Position numbers and translations under genes: made by a program
Shown here: positions 8,269 to 16,937 of the stretch, in pieces
How the letters are laid out: each line of letters starts with the position of its first letter
How positions within the stretch are numbered: the first letter of the stretch is position 1
Assembly: GCA_022729915.1 (NCBI GenBank)
Contig: DZBP01000004.1
Coordinates: 1-50,922, forward strand
Source of the DNA: Draconibacterium orientale
GTDB taxonomy: Bacteria > Bacteroidota > Bacteroidia > Bacteroidales > JAIFNL01
Direction of reading: 5' to 3'
Length of the DNA stretch: 50,922 nucleotides
Notes under the pieces: generated by a model
The model's input: only the letters and a program-made list of their open reading frames with translations
The model's database searches: none
What the model was told of the DNA's origin: nothing

Positions 8269-9252
8269 TTACCAATCTTTTTCGGTTTTTACTTTAGCTT
8301 TTTTAGCGTTTTGTTCTTTCAATTTCTTTTGCAAGTCTTTTTCATCGTTTTCCAAAGCTTCCAAAATTCTCTTTGCGTCTTCTTTTGAAATGCCTTGAAC
8401 TACAGGTTTTTCTTTGTTATCCGGAACTCCGTCATTGTCCGAATCTGTGTCGCGATAATCAGGGACTCCATCTTTGTCTGTATCTTTTGGATTTTTTGGA
8501 TTTTCACCTGCTTCTTGACTATCTGGAACATCGTCATTATCAGCATCTTGGTCTTGAAAGTCAGGTTTGCCGTCTTTGTCGGTATCACGAGGTTTGCTAG
8601 GGTTATTTCCTTTCTCAGTTTTATCCGGAATGCCATCACTATCTTGGTCTTCTTCCTTATTATCGCCCTCGCTTTTTTTATCCTTATTGTCTTTATTATT
8701 CTTATCGTCCTTTTTTTCTTTATCCTTATCTTTGTCTTTATCGTTTTTATTTTCGCTATTTTCGTCGCCACCTTCGTTTTTTTGCTGCTGCTGTTTTTGC
8801 TGTTCAACTAATTTTTTTTGGGCATAAGCTAAATTGTAACGAGTTTTTTCATCGTTTGGATTTCTTTTTAGGGCTTCTTTGTATGCTTTAATGCTTTGAG
8901 CGTATTGTTTTTGCATAAGCAATGAATTCCCTTTATTATGGTAAACTTTTGCCAAATCGGTTTTTGAAAGATCCTCATTTTCTGTATATTTTCCAAATTC
9001 CGAAGCTATTTGAGAAAAAATAGAATCAGCTTGAGCATATTTTTTTTGTTTGTAAAGTGAATTTCCTAAATTATATTTTGCTTCAAACGAATTTTCATTG
9101 GCATTCAAAGCTTTAATATAATTTGTTTCAGCCTTTGCAAATTCATTCTTATTATAAAATTCATTGCCTTCTCTAATTACCTTACGCTCGGTTTGAGCAA
9201 CTAAATCAGAAATAAAAAAAGCAAATAATATAAACAAAACTATGTTTTTCAT
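8269..9252 (-). CDS. batC: BatC: TPR protein with thrombospondin type 3-like repeats
   Basis: The ATG at 9252 (MKNIVLFILFAFF...) gives a clean signal peptide; the track start at 9270 adds six residues. Using track numbering: TPRs at about 30-155 (SFEAKYNLGNSLYKQKKYAQ; KTRYNLAYAQKKL), a Gln then Lys/Asp-rich low-complexity linker at about 156-208, and Asp-rich repeats at 208-286 of the form DTDKDGVPDYRDTDSDNDGVPD. The last are the calcium-binding thrombospondin type 3/OmpA-linker type. A basic helical tail (293-333) closes the protein. TPRs and context between batB and batD support BatC. The repeats are unexpected for this family and may confer calcium-dependent rigidity. Many opposite-strand ORFs here are shadows of the K/D-rich segment. 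Confidence 0.85.
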   Translation of the reverse strand: MKNIVLFILFAFFISDLVAQTERKVIREGNEFYNKNEFAKAETNYIKALNANENSFEAKYNLGNSLYKQKKYAQADSIFSQIASEFGKYTENEDLSKTDLAKVYHNKGNSLLMQKQYAQSIKAYKEALKRNPNDEKTRYNLAYAQKKLVEQQKQQQQKNEGGDENSENKNDKDKDKDKEKKDDKNNKDNKDKKSEGDNKEEDQDSDGIPDKTEKGNNPSKPRDTDKDGKPDFQDQDADNDDVPDSQEAGENPKNPKDTDKDGVPDYRDTDSDNDGVPDNKEKPVVQGISKEDAKRILEALENDEKDLQKKLKEQNAKKAKVKTEKDW

Positions 9253-9423
9253 TTTAAACAACATATACATTTAAAAAATTGATAATTAACTATTTAAAGT
9301 AAAAAAAATAATTAAAATTGATAAATATTAAACACAAAAAAAACAACAAATGAACTATTTTGATAAAATAATTCAATCCCATTTTAGAAACAAAACCAAG
9401 ATACAATTGTATAATCTAAGGGA

Positions 9424-9975
9424 TTATTTTCTAACAATTGTAACTAAACGCTTCTTGTAATATTCGCTTTCGCTAAGCTTTGTAATAATTATTCCTCCAT
9501 GCGTGCTACGCGTAGAGGCATGAATAAACTCAATGTCGTTATTAGCTATGGAAGAAACAATTGCAACGTGCCCAATGGGGCGCTTAGCAGGGTTTCCGCC
9601 TGCAAAAACAAGAATATCACCAACTACGCATTCTTCTTTCTTCACTTTGGTTTCGATAGTAACAAACTCACGTGAAGAGCGAGGAAGTTTTACGCCAAAA
9701 TTAAGGAACACAAAATTTACAAAGCCAGAACAATCAAAACCAGTAGCCGGCGACATACCGCCATATCTGTATTTTGTACCAAGATATTTTTTGGCAAAAG
9801 TAATAATACTGTCGTTTCTGCTCTTCAAATTGCTTTCAACATACACGTCTTTTACGTCAAAAGTTGGTGTTTGAGCAGCTTTGGCTTCAAATTCAACATT
9901 ATTTGATTGTGAAAATCCAAAATTGGAAAGCAGTACAATCAAAAAAATGCTTAGGTAAAATTTCGTACTTTTCAT
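9424..9975 (-). CDS. secreted NlpC/P60 peptidoglycan endopeptidase
   Basis: An NlpC/P60 cysteine peptidase that cleaves peptidoglycan stem peptides in the periplasm. The catalytic triad is visible: Cys in FDCSGFVNFVF (residue 82 from the chosen start), His in IGHVAIVSS (136) and a polar third residue, His, in FIHASTRS (152). The substrate-side YRYGG motif precedes the cysteine. The ATG at 9975 starts a signal peptide (MKSTKFYLSIFLIVLLSNFGFSQ); the track start at 9996 adds seven residues. There is no SH3 or LysM targeting domain. It lies between batB and batC. A possible terminator separates it from batB, so it may be expressed differently from the upstream Bat genes. Confidence 0.92.
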   Translation of the reverse strand: MKSTKFYLSIFLIVLLSNFGFSQSNNVEFEAKAAQTPTFDVKDVYVESNLKSRNDSIITFAKKYLGTKYRYGGMSPATGFDCSGFVNFVFLNFGVKLPRSSREFVTIETKVKKEECVVGDILVFAGGNPAKRPIGHVAIVSSIANNDIEFIHASTRSTHGGIIITKLSESEYYKKRLVTIVRK

Positions 9976-10006
9976 TTTTATAAAATTTAGTTTCATACTT
10001 GGAAAT

Positions 10007-10045
10007 TAAAAAAAAGAACCCTGAAATACGAAGTAAATTTTCAGG
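10007..10045 (-). terminator. possible terminator/attenuator between batB and the NlpC/P60 gene
   Basis: On the minus strand a 7-bp stem CCTGAAA / TTTCAGG with a 12-base loop is followed, after about four bases, by nine consecutive T. It sits in the 128-base gap between the batB stop and the peptidase start. The short stem and the offset T-run suggest partial rather than complete termination. Confidence 0.45.
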
Positions 10046-10103
10046 CAAAAGAAAATTAATTTCCAATTCTAAAACAGTTATTAAGTTTAAGAATTTTGCA
10101 AAT

Positions 10104-11132
10104 CTAATCAAACAAATTGATATTTTTTGTTAATTTGTTTTTTCTTTCTAAAATAAAGAAATCAAAAACTAAAATAAAAAGAACAATCGCCAATAAATAT
10201 TGAAATCTATCTTCATAATCGTCAAAAATATTTGACTCTAATTCCATTTTATCAAGCGCATTTATTTCGTCGAAAACAAGGTCAAGCCCATAATTTGAAT
10301 TATTAGCTCGTACATAAACTCCGTCACTTTCTAAAGCTATTTGTTTCAATATCTGCTCATTAATTTTCGACATAACGATGCTACCGTTGGCATCTTTCTT
10401 AAATTCGTTAGAGCCCTCTTCGAGTGGAATTGGTACTGGCTTAGTGCCTCCCATTCCAATTGTATAAACTCTAATATCTTGTTCCTTAGCTATTTGTGCA
10501 GCCTCGATTGCTTTTTGTTCATGGTCTTCACCATCAGTGATGATAATAATAGCTCTGGTTTTTCCTTCTTCGGCAGTAAAAGATTTAGCGGCAAGCTCTA
10601 TTGCCGAAGCTATATTGGTTCCTTGCTTTGGTACTATATTGGTATTTATAGTTTTAAGGAACATTTTAGTGGCTCTATAGTCGGTCGTGATAGGCACTTG
10701 TACGTAAGCATCGCCAGCAAAAACAATCAGCCCAATTTTGTCGTTTCTAAGTTTGTCAACAAGCTTAGAAATAGCTCTTTTTGAAGCAGATAGCCTATTA
10801 GGAGAAATATCTTCCGAAAGCATACTATTTGAAACGTCAAGAGCAATCATTATCTCAACTCCTTGTTTTTTAACCTCTCTGAGTTTAGAACCAAATTGAG
10901 GTTGCGATAAAGCCAAAATTAGAAAAAAAAGTGCGAGCATAATGAATGCAAATTTAAAGATAGGACGATTTTTAGACAAATTAGGCATAAGTCCAATAAT
11001 TACATTCCAATCGCCAAATTTACGTAATGCCTCTTTTTTTTTGCTCTCGGCATACCAAAACAAGAAAACTAAAATAGGAATTATTGCCCAAAAGTAAAGC
11101 ATTTCGGGGTTTTGAAATCTAAAAATATTCAT
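10104..11132 (-). CDS. batB: BatB: inner-membrane VWA-domain protein
   Basis: A 342-residue protein with an N-terminal hydrophobic segment (about 11-27), a second at about 58-77, a von Willebrand A domain (about 93-280), and a C-terminal transmembrane segment (about 310-330). The metal-ion-dependent adhesion site is intact: ALDVSNSM (Asp99, Ser101, Ser103) and later TDGEDHEQKA. RLSASKRAISKLVDKL and IGLIVFAGDAYVQ are typical of Bat VWA proteins. The domain probably faces the periplasm and binds partner proteins through a divalent cation. It directly follows batA (43-base gap). Together with BatA it forms the VWA pair of the operon. Secure. Confidence 0.95.
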   Translation of the reverse strand: MNIFRFQNPEMLYFWAIIPILVFLFWYAESKKKEALRKFGDWNVIIGLMPNLSKNRPIFKFAFIMLALFFLILALSQPQFGSKLREVKKQGVEIMIALDVSNSMLSEDISPNRLSASKRAISKLVDKLRNDKIGLIVFAGDAYVQVPITTDYRATKMFLKTINTNIVPKQGTNIASAIELAAKSFTAEEGKTRAIIIITDGEDHEQKAIEAAQIAKEQDIRVYTIGMGGTKPVPIPLEEGSNEFKKDANGSIVMSKINEQILKQIALESDGVYVRANNSNYGLDLVFDEINALDKMELESNIFDDYEDRFQYLLAIVLFILVFDFFILERKNKLTKNINLFD

Positions 11133-11175
11133 ATTAATTATTTATTTTTTTTGAAAAAATCAAATACCTGAAAAA

Positions 11176-12177
11176 TTATGGAATACTTCTCAAAATAGTA
11201 TTCCTCATTAATATTTCAACACCAATAAACAAAAAAGCAAACAGCGCAAAAATTAAATATTCTTCTTTAATGCTGCTAAATTCTTTCACGTCTATTTTCG
11301 ATTTTTCTAGTTTATCTATTTCAGTATAAATTTCAGCAAGTCCTTTGGTGGTTGTAGCCCTAAAATACTTACCGTCAGTAATTTGTGAAATTTCTTTTAA
11401 AGTTTTCTCATCAATTTTAACTTCAACTTGTTGATATTGAATGCCAAAAGGCGTTTGAAATGGATAAGGTGCAGTTCCAATTGTACCGACACCAATAGTG
11501 TAAACCCTTATACCAAAGGTTTTTGCAATGTCAGCAGCCGAAAGCGGCGCAATATCACCTCTATTATTTTCACCATCAGTAAGTAAAATTACTACTTTGC
11601 TAATTGCTTCACTGTCTTTCAAACGATTAACAGCGTTTGCAAGTCCCATTCCTATTGCAGTGCCATCTTCAATCATTCCACTTTCAATATTCTTAAAAAG
11701 ATTTATAAGAATAGCATGGTCTGTGGTTAATGGGCTTTGCGTGAAACTTTCGCCGCTAAAAACAACTAAACCTATCCTATCGAGTTGTCTGCCCGAAATA
11801 AATTTTATAGCAACTTCTTTTGCAGCCTCTAATCGGTTGGGTCTCAAGTCTTCTGCTAGCATACTACTCGAAATATCCAAGGCAAGCACAATATCAATTC
11901 CTTGAGTAGTTTCGTTTTGCCAATTATCAAATGATTGAGGTCGGGCAATAGCAAATACAAGGGTTACGATTGCCATAACTCTCAAAATAACAAGCACATA
12001 ACGCAAATAAAACTTATAACTCTTTCCCAAGCTTTCAAATGGTTTCAAAGTTGAAAACCGCACTGATGCTTTCAAGCTAGAATGCTTAAAAAAATAATAA
12101 ACAGCCATTGGTATTAAAACCAACAAAAGATAAAATAATTCGGGATTTTCAAAAGTTATTCTATTCCAAAATTCCAT
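11176..12177 (-). CDS. batA: BatA: inner-membrane VWA-domain protein
   Basis: A BatA-type VWA protein, paralogous to the neighbouring batB. The track start at 12243 adds a hydrophobic leader not expected in the family. The ATG at 12177 gives MEFWNRITFENPELFYLL, matching the usual BatA/BatB beginning. Hydrophobic segments lie at about 15-30 and 60-80. The VWA domain has an intact MIDAS, ALDISSSML (Asp about 101) and TDGENNRGDI, and RLEAAKEVAIKFI follows as in BatB. A C-terminal transmembrane segment (YLIFALFAFLFIGVEIL) anchors the end. With the chosen start the gap to the upstream BatD-like gene is 62 bases. Family assignment is secure, and the start choice is likely. Confidence 0.93.
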   Translation of the reverse strand: MEFWNRITFENPELFYLLLVLIPMAVYYFFKHSSLKASVRFSTLKPFESLGKSYKFYLRYVLVILRVMAIVTLVFAIARPQSFDNWQNETTQGIDIVLALDISSSMLAEDLRPNRLEAAKEVAIKFISGRQLDRIGLVVFSGESFTQSPLTTDHAILINLFKNIESGMIEDGTAIGMGLANAVNRLKDSEAISKVVILLTDGENNRGDIAPLSAADIAKTFGIRVYTIGVGTIGTAPYPFQTPFGIQYQQVEVKIDEKTLKEISQITDGKYFRATTTKGLAEIYTEIDKLEKSKIDVKEFSSIKEEYLIFALFAFLFIGVEILMRNTILRSIP

Positions 12178-12239
12178 AGTTAAATTTCTTTTTTTGTAAT
12201 TAAAATTTAGTGCTAAAAAAATGAAAAAAAAACTAAATA

Positions 12240-13208
12240 TCAAGTATTTATTGTTTTAACATTTTCCGAAATCAAATTGGTTTCTTTAGTTTGTTGCACA
12301 AAATTTAGTGTTTTAGAAAAAGCCAAATCATTTTCATCTGGCAATGGTTCAGATTTTGCAAATTTAGCTAAATCGGCATAAGAAAAGATTAGTCGCAACT
12401 CGCTTATTCTATCAGGCTGAATGTCAGTAATTTTCATACAAGCGTCGATAGTTTCAGAACTTGTTTGTTCGGTTGTACTAATTTTGTATCTGTTTTCGAT
12501 GTATTCACGCAAAATATCAGTCAATTCGGTATAATATTGCTTTACATTACCAGATTGCCAAAGTTTTTGTAACTTCAATTTTTCAAGTTTTTCAATTGCA
12601 ATAATATGGAAAGGAATCGCTTTTTTTGGCTTTTCTGTTTGAATTTCAGACGTTTTTTTGCGCCAACGTGTAAAATACAAAACAAGTAAAACAATAGCTA
12701 CGATAGAAATAAATCCGCCAATCAACCAATACTTGTATTCTTTAATAAACTCCTTGAAAGTTAAAGGAGTATCATAAACTGTATAAATATCTTTGACTGA
12801 TTTTTCAGTTGTATCAACCACAATTGTATTTACTTTCAAAAGCAAATCATTTGTACGTAAACTATCTCTTCCATTGGCAAGAAAAACAAAAGGTGGAATT
12901 ATATAATTACCTGAATCAAATGAAGTTACAATAATTTCTTGAGAAAGTAAATAGGTTGAATTTGCTTTTGAAAAAGCGGTATCAATTTCGCCAATTTCAA
13001 CAATTTCAATGCCTTTAACAATTGAATCTTGAAAAATAGGAAATTTAATAGCCTGAACAGCATAAACACTTGCTTGAAGTGTTATTTTTGCTTGCTTACC
13101 TATAACTATTTGTTTGCTATTTATAGAAGCTTTTACTTCTATTTTCTGAGCGTAAGCTGAAAATAATGCAAAATAAAAAATTCCTAAAAATAATATTTTT
13201 TTTATCAT
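12240..13208 (-). CDS. small BatD-like membrane protein of the Bat operon
   Basis: A 322-residue protein: signal peptide (1-20), an N-terminal beta-rich extracytoplasmic domain (about 21-155) resembling BatD modules (IGKQAKITLQASV), one transmembrane segment (about 165-182, WLIGGFISIVAIVLLVLYF), then a cytoplasmic helical domain. The latter has LWQSGNVKQYYTELTDILREYIENRY and TSSETIDA, a pattern found in the DUF4381/BatD C-terminal type of domain. Bacteroidetes bat clusters commonly carry such a gene between the DUF58 gene and batA, and it sits exactly there. It is probably a partner of the VWA proteins. No enzymatic residues were recognised, and there is no established gene name. Confidence 0.75.
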   Translation of the reverse strand: MIKKILFLGIFYFALFSAYAQKIEVKASINSKQIVIGKQAKITLQASVYAVQAIKFPIFQDSIVKGIEIVEIGEIDTAFSKANSTYLLSQEIIVTSFDSGNYIIPPFVFLANGRDSLRTNDLLLKVNTIVVDTTEKSVKDIYTVYDTPLTFKEFIKEYKYWLIGGFISIVAIVLLVLYFTRWRKKTSEIQTEKPKKAIPFHIIAIEKLEKLKLQKLWQSGNVKQYYTELTDILREYIENRYKISTTEQTSSETIDACMKITDIQPDRISELRLIFSYADLAKFAKSEPLPDENDLAFSKTLNFVQQTKETNLISENVKTINT

Positions 13209-13214
13209 ATTTTT

Positions 13215-14084
13215 TTATCTACTTTTAAACATTTGCATCAAAGGTTTCACATAATCCTGATGAGTAAATAACTCGGCAAAACTAATACCTCTTTTTTTGA
13301 GAACAGTTTTAAGTTCGCTATTTTTCATCATTCTATATTTTTTAAATTGCTTTTGAACTAATTTATCGGAAGTGTCAATCCATTGATATTGACCCGATTC
13401 AGCATCTTTCATCTTAACGAGTCCTATATCAGGAAGTTCAATTTCGCGCAAATCGGTAACTTTCAAGGCAATTAAATCGTGCTTGTAACTAGCTATTTGC
13501 AAAGCTTTTTCGTAGTTTTCATCTTCAAAGTCGGAAATCAAAAAAGCAGTGCACCTTTTTTTAATTACATTGGTAAAATACTTTAGACCTTCTTCTAAAT
13601 TTGTGCCTTTACTTTCTGGAGAAAAATCAATTAACTCTCTAATAATGTGAAGTATATGAGATTTCCCTTTTTTAGGCGGAATAAATTTTTCAATTTTATC
13701 TGAAAAAAAGATAACGCCTACTTTGTCGTTATTTTGAATAGCTGAAAATGAAAGAGTTGCAGCAATTTCAGTAATTAACTCTCGTTTAAACATAAGTTTG
13801 CTTCCAAATTCACCCGAACCACTAACGTCAATTAGCAGAACCACAGTCATTTCTCTTTCTTCTTCAAAAACTTTTACGAAAGGATTTTTATAGCGCGCAG
13901 TTAAATTCCAATCGATGTTGCGAATATCATCACCGTATTGATATTCACGCACTTCACTAAAAGTCATACCACGCCCTTTAAAAGCTGTGTGGTATTCGCC
14001 AGCAAATACTTCGCGTGATAATCCTTTGGTTTTAATTTCAATTTTGCGAACTTTTTTTAATAGTTCGCTTGCTTTTTCTGCCAT
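13215..14084 (-). CDS. DUF58-domain protein (VWA-like)
   Basis: A 289-residue cytoplasmic protein of the DUF58 family. The N-terminal KIEIKTKGLSREVFAGEYHT and GMTFSEVREYQYGDDIRNIDWN are the hallmark of the family. They lead into a VWA-like fold with LLIDVSGSGEFGS (Asp86, Ser88, Ser90), a MIDAS-like motif. No membrane segment is seen. DUF58 proteins are nearly always encoded directly after moxR and are proposed clients or adaptors of the MoxR chaperone ATPase. Here the gene is second in the run, 85 bases after moxR and 6 bases before the next gene, so translational coupling is plausible. Family is secure; function is inferred from context. Confidence 0.93.
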   Translation of the reverse strand: MAEKASELLKKVRKIEIKTKGLSREVFAGEYHTAFKGRGMTFSEVREYQYGDDIRNIDWNLTARYKNPFVKVFEEEREMTVVLLIDVSGSGEFGSKLMFKRELITEIAATLSFSAIQNNDKVGVIFFSDKIEKFIPPKKGKSHILHIIRELIDFSPESKGTNLEEGLKYFTNVIKKRCTAFLISDFEDENYEKALQIASYKHDLIALKVTDLREIELPDIGLVKMKDAESGQYQWIDTSDKLVQKQFKKYRMMKNSELKTVLKKRGISFAELFTHQDYVKPLMQMFKSR

Positions 14085-14169
14085 TTTATTTCAATTAAGA
14101 ATCATTAAAAATTGAAAACATTTATTCAATTCGCACTAATTCAATGCTTTTGTTGAAATTACAAAAATA

Positions 14170-15162
14170 CTAAGGTACTTCAACAGCATTTAAAATTTCG
14201 CTAATGATTTCTTCACTTGTAATATTCTCAGCTTCAGCCTCATAGGTTAATCCAATACGGTGTCGCAATACATCATGAGCAATAGCACGAATATCTTCGG
14301 GCAAAACGTAACCTCTACGCTTAATAAATGCGTAAGCTTTAGCAGCTTTAGCCAAATTAATGCTAGCACGTGGCGAACCACCAAAATTGATAAGTTCCTT
14401 GAATTTAGCTAATCCGTATTCTTCGGGATTTCTAGTAGCAAAGACAATGTCAACAATATATTTCTGGATTTTTTCGTCCATATAAACCTCTTTTACAGCA
14501 TCACGAGCACGTAAAATATCTTCTGGTTTTATAACTGAGTTAGCTTTAGGAAAGGATTTCATTAAATTTGCCTTGATAATTTCTCTTTCCTCCTCTTTTT
14601 TAGGATAAGTAATTATCACTTTTAGCATAAATCTATCCACTTGCGCTTCTGGCAAAGGATATGTTCCTTCTTGCTCAATTGGGTTTTGAGTAGCCATTAC
14701 CAAAAAAGGTTCTTCAAGTTTATAAGTTTCTTCTCCTATGGTAACTTGCTTTTCTTGCATGGCTTCTAAAAGTGCCGATTGTACCTTAGCCGGAGCACGG
14801 TTTATCTCATCGGCAAGAACAAAATTTGTAAAAATTGGACCTTTTTTTACAACAAATTCTTCCTTTTTTTGCGAATAAATCATGGTACCCAAAAGATCGG
14901 CAGGTAAAAGGTCGGGGGTAAATTGAATACGACTAAAATCAACGCTAATGGTTTGCGCAAGTGTATTGATAGCCAAAGTTTTAGCCAGTCCAGGAACACC
15001 TTCCAGCAAAATATGACCACCCGTAAGTAAACCTATCAAAAGGCTCTCTGTCAAGTGTTTTTGCCCCACAATCACTTTATTCATTTCCATGTTCACCATA
15101 TCTACAAAAGCACTTTCCTTTTGTATTTTCTCATTAATTTCACGAATATCAACTGATTCCAT
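14170..15162 (-). CDS. moxR: MoxR-family AAA+ ATPase
   Basis: A 330-residue AAA+ ATPase of the MoxR (AAA_3) subfamily, thought to remodel or activate VWA proteins. Walker A is GVPGLAKT (residues 55-62). Walker B is FVLADEINRAP (Asp118, Glu119). Sensor region and second-region signature are ATQNPIEQEGTYPLPEAQVDRF (about 158-178). The lid domain has GGSPRASINLAKAAKAYA and ends with the usual DIRAIAHDVLRHRIGL. It is the first gene of the bat run and so probably sets its transcription. A candidate minus-strand -7 box, TATATTTG, lies at 15361-15368, about 200 bases upstream, with a poorly spaced -33 element. Secure. Confidence 0.97.
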   Translation of the reverse strand: MESVDIREINEKIQKESAFVDMVNMEMNKVIVGQKHLTESLLIGLLTGGHILLEGVPGLAKTLAINTLAQTISVDFSRIQFTPDLLPADLLGTMIYSQKKEEFVVKKGPIFTNFVLADEINRAPAKVQSALLEAMQEKQVTIGEETYKLEEPFLVMATQNPIEQEGTYPLPEAQVDRFMLKVIITYPKKEEEREIIKANLMKSFPKANSVIKPEDILRARDAVKEVYMDEKIQKYIVDIVFATRNPEEYGLAKFKELINFGGSPRASINLAKAAKAYAFIKRRGYVLPEDIRAIAHDVLRHRIGLTYEAEAENITSEEIISEILNAVEVP

Positions 15163-15538
15163 CTTTATAAATGCACTTAAAGTTAGTAGTTTTTATTTTA
15201 AAATATTAAATGATTTTGTAAAAAGCACTTGCGCTATTTTTTTTGGAGTAAATATTTTCACAACCAAATAATTATAAAGTACTTAACAGTATAAAATATA
15301 CAATTAAAGTAGGTACACTACCAAATTATATTTTTATATGTTTTGCTCTAAATTCAAATGCAAATATAGAATTTTTAATTGGGCAAAGCAAAAAAGCGAT
15401 TAACTATTCAGAAATGTTTAACTTTTTTTAAAAAATCTAAAAAAAAACGTTAATTTTGTACGCTCTATTTATCAAAGCAAAGCGGTTAAAAATTTGTAAT
15501 AAAAACGCATTAAAAAACCAAAGTTGAAAAAATAATAC
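15163..15538. other. divergent intergenic region moxR / tilS
   Basis: A 376-base AT-rich gap between divergent genes; no ORF or RNA gene was recognised. It holds two opposed candidate -7 boxes: CAAATATA (minus-strand TATATTTG) at 15361-15368 facing moxR, with GCAAA at 15383-15387 as a possible but too-close -33 element, and TAATTTTG at 15451-15458 facing tilS. Confidence 0.5.
15451..15458 (+). promoter_or_regulatory. candidate Bacteroidetes -7 box for tilS
   Basis: TAATTTTG fits the TAnnTTTG consensus of the Bacteroidetes primary sigma factor. It lies 80 bases upstream of the tilS ATG and is followed by GTACGC. No good TTTG -33 element is present about 19 bases upstream, so support is partial. 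Confidence 0.4.
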
Positions 15539-16894
15539 ATGTTAAGAAAAATAAAAACATTTGTTCAAAACAATTCTTTATTTGAAACAAACGATAAAAT
15601 ATTATTGGCACTAAGCGGTGGAATTGATTCAATTGTATTGTTGGATTTACTACAAAAAATGAACTGCAACTTTGCAGCCGCTCACTGCAATTTTAACTTA
15701 CGAGGCGAAGAATCAGACAGCGATGAAGCTTTTGTAACTAGTTTATGCGAGAAAAGAAATATCCGTTTATTTAAAATTTCTTTTGCTACACAAACTTACG
15801 CCAATGAAAAAAAAATATCAATTCAAATGGCAGCTCGCGAATTAAGATACAATTGGTTTGAAAAAATATTAAACGATAATCAATTAAAATACATTGCTTT
15901 AGCGCATCATTCAGGCGACGTTGTAGAGACATTTCACATCAATTTGAGTAGAGGAACCGGAATTAAAGGTATAAGTGGAATAAAGGCAAAAACAGGCAAT
16001 TTAATTCGACCATTACTTTTTGCAACTAGGCAAGAAATAATTGATTATCAAACATGTAATCAATTAACTTACAGAGAAGATAGTAGCAATTCGTCAGTAA
16101 AATATGCTCGCAACAAGATACGGCACGAAATTATTCCAAACTTTGCAAAAATAAATCCAGCTTACAACCAAAATATACTAAAAAGTATAGAAAATTTGCA
16201 CGAAGTAGAAAAAATTTATAACCAACAAATAGAAGAAAAACGCAAAGAAATAGTAAAATATGACAATGCATTGTGCAAAATTGATATTACTAAATTACTA
16301 AATACGGCAGCTCCAAAAACATTTCTATATGAGTTTATAAAAGAATTTGGGTTTGAAAGTGAAATTCTAGCACAAATATTTGAATCAATTAATAATCAAT
16401 CGGGTAATGAATTTTTTTCTGAGAATTTCATTCTTTTAAAAAATAGGAATGAATTTGTAATATCAAAAAAAGAAAACAGGCAAAAAGTAGAAGTTTTAAT
16501 TGATGAAAATTGTTCGGTTTTAAAAATAAACGAGTTAAATTTATTTTTATCAAAAATAGACAAAAATGAGAATTTTATTCTAACAAAAAAACAAGAAATA
16601 GCATTGCTTGACTTTGAAAAAATTGAATTTCCAATAAAGTTAACAAACTGGGAAGCAGGAGATTATTTTTTTCCATTAGGAATGAAGAAACGAAAAAAAC
16701 TGTCTGATTTTTTTATTGACAACAAGTATTCTCTTTTTGAAAAGCAACAACAAATAATTTTAAAATCAAACGATAAAATCGTTTGGATACTTGGAAAACA
16801 GATAGATGACCGATACAAAATAAGTGAAACAACAAAAAAAATCTTACAAATTGAAATAAAAACTGATTTTTTTATAAATTTGCAAGAAAAATAA
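15539..16894 (+). CDS. tilS: tRNA(Ile)-lysidine synthetase
   Basis: An ATP-dependent enzyme that converts the wobble cytidine of the CAU-anticodon isoleucine tRNA to lysidine, switching both charging and decoding; essential in most bacteria. The PP-loop is LALSGGIDS (SGGIDS at residues 26-31). AAHCNFNLRGEESDSDEAFV and AARELRYNWFEKIL follow, then ALAHHSGDVVETFHINLSRGTGIKGISGI and the DSSN..YARNKIRHEIIP motif. The 451-residue length includes the central and C-terminal TilS domains (GDYFFPLGMKKRKKLSDFFID near residue 380). The metallopeptidase gene follows closely (44 bases to its chosen start), so the two may be co-transcribed. Secure. Confidence 0.97.
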   Translation: MLRKIKTFVQNNSLFETNDKILLALSGGIDSIVLLDLLQKMNCNFAAAHCNFNLRGEESDSDEAFVTSLCEKRNIRLFKISFATQTYANEKKISIQMAARELRYNWFEKILNDNQLKYIALAHHSGDVVETFHINLSRGTGIKGISGIKAKTGNLIRPLLFATRQEIIDYQTCNQLTYREDSSNSSVKYARNKIRHEIIPNFAKINPAYNQNILKSIENLHEVEKIYNQQIEEKRKEIVKYDNALCKIDITKLLNTAAPKTFLYEFIKEFGFESEILAQIFESINNQSGNEFFSENFILLKNRNEFVISKKENRQKVEVLIDENCSVLKINELNLFLSKIDKNENFILTKKQEIALLDFEKIEFPIKLTNWEAGDYFFPLGMKKRKKLSDFFIDNKYSLFEKQQQIILKSNDKIVWILGKQIDDRYKISETTKKILQIEIKTDFFINLQEK

Positions 16895-16937
16895 AAGGTA
16901 ATGATTGATTGTTATAGCTAAATATAGTTTTAAACCA

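Noticed and set aside
8395-8827. Several overlapping ORFs on both strands inside batC (for example 8395-8811, 8400-8807, 8567-8827)
   Set aside because: They are shadows of the K/D-rich and Asp-repeat coding sequence; their products are low-complexity runs of Ile/Leu/Lys without any domain.
9899-10111. 70-residue ORF on the minus strand between batB and the NlpC/P60 gene
   Set aside because: It overlaps the start of the peptidase in another frame, has no recognisable domain and overlaps a likely terminator hairpin.
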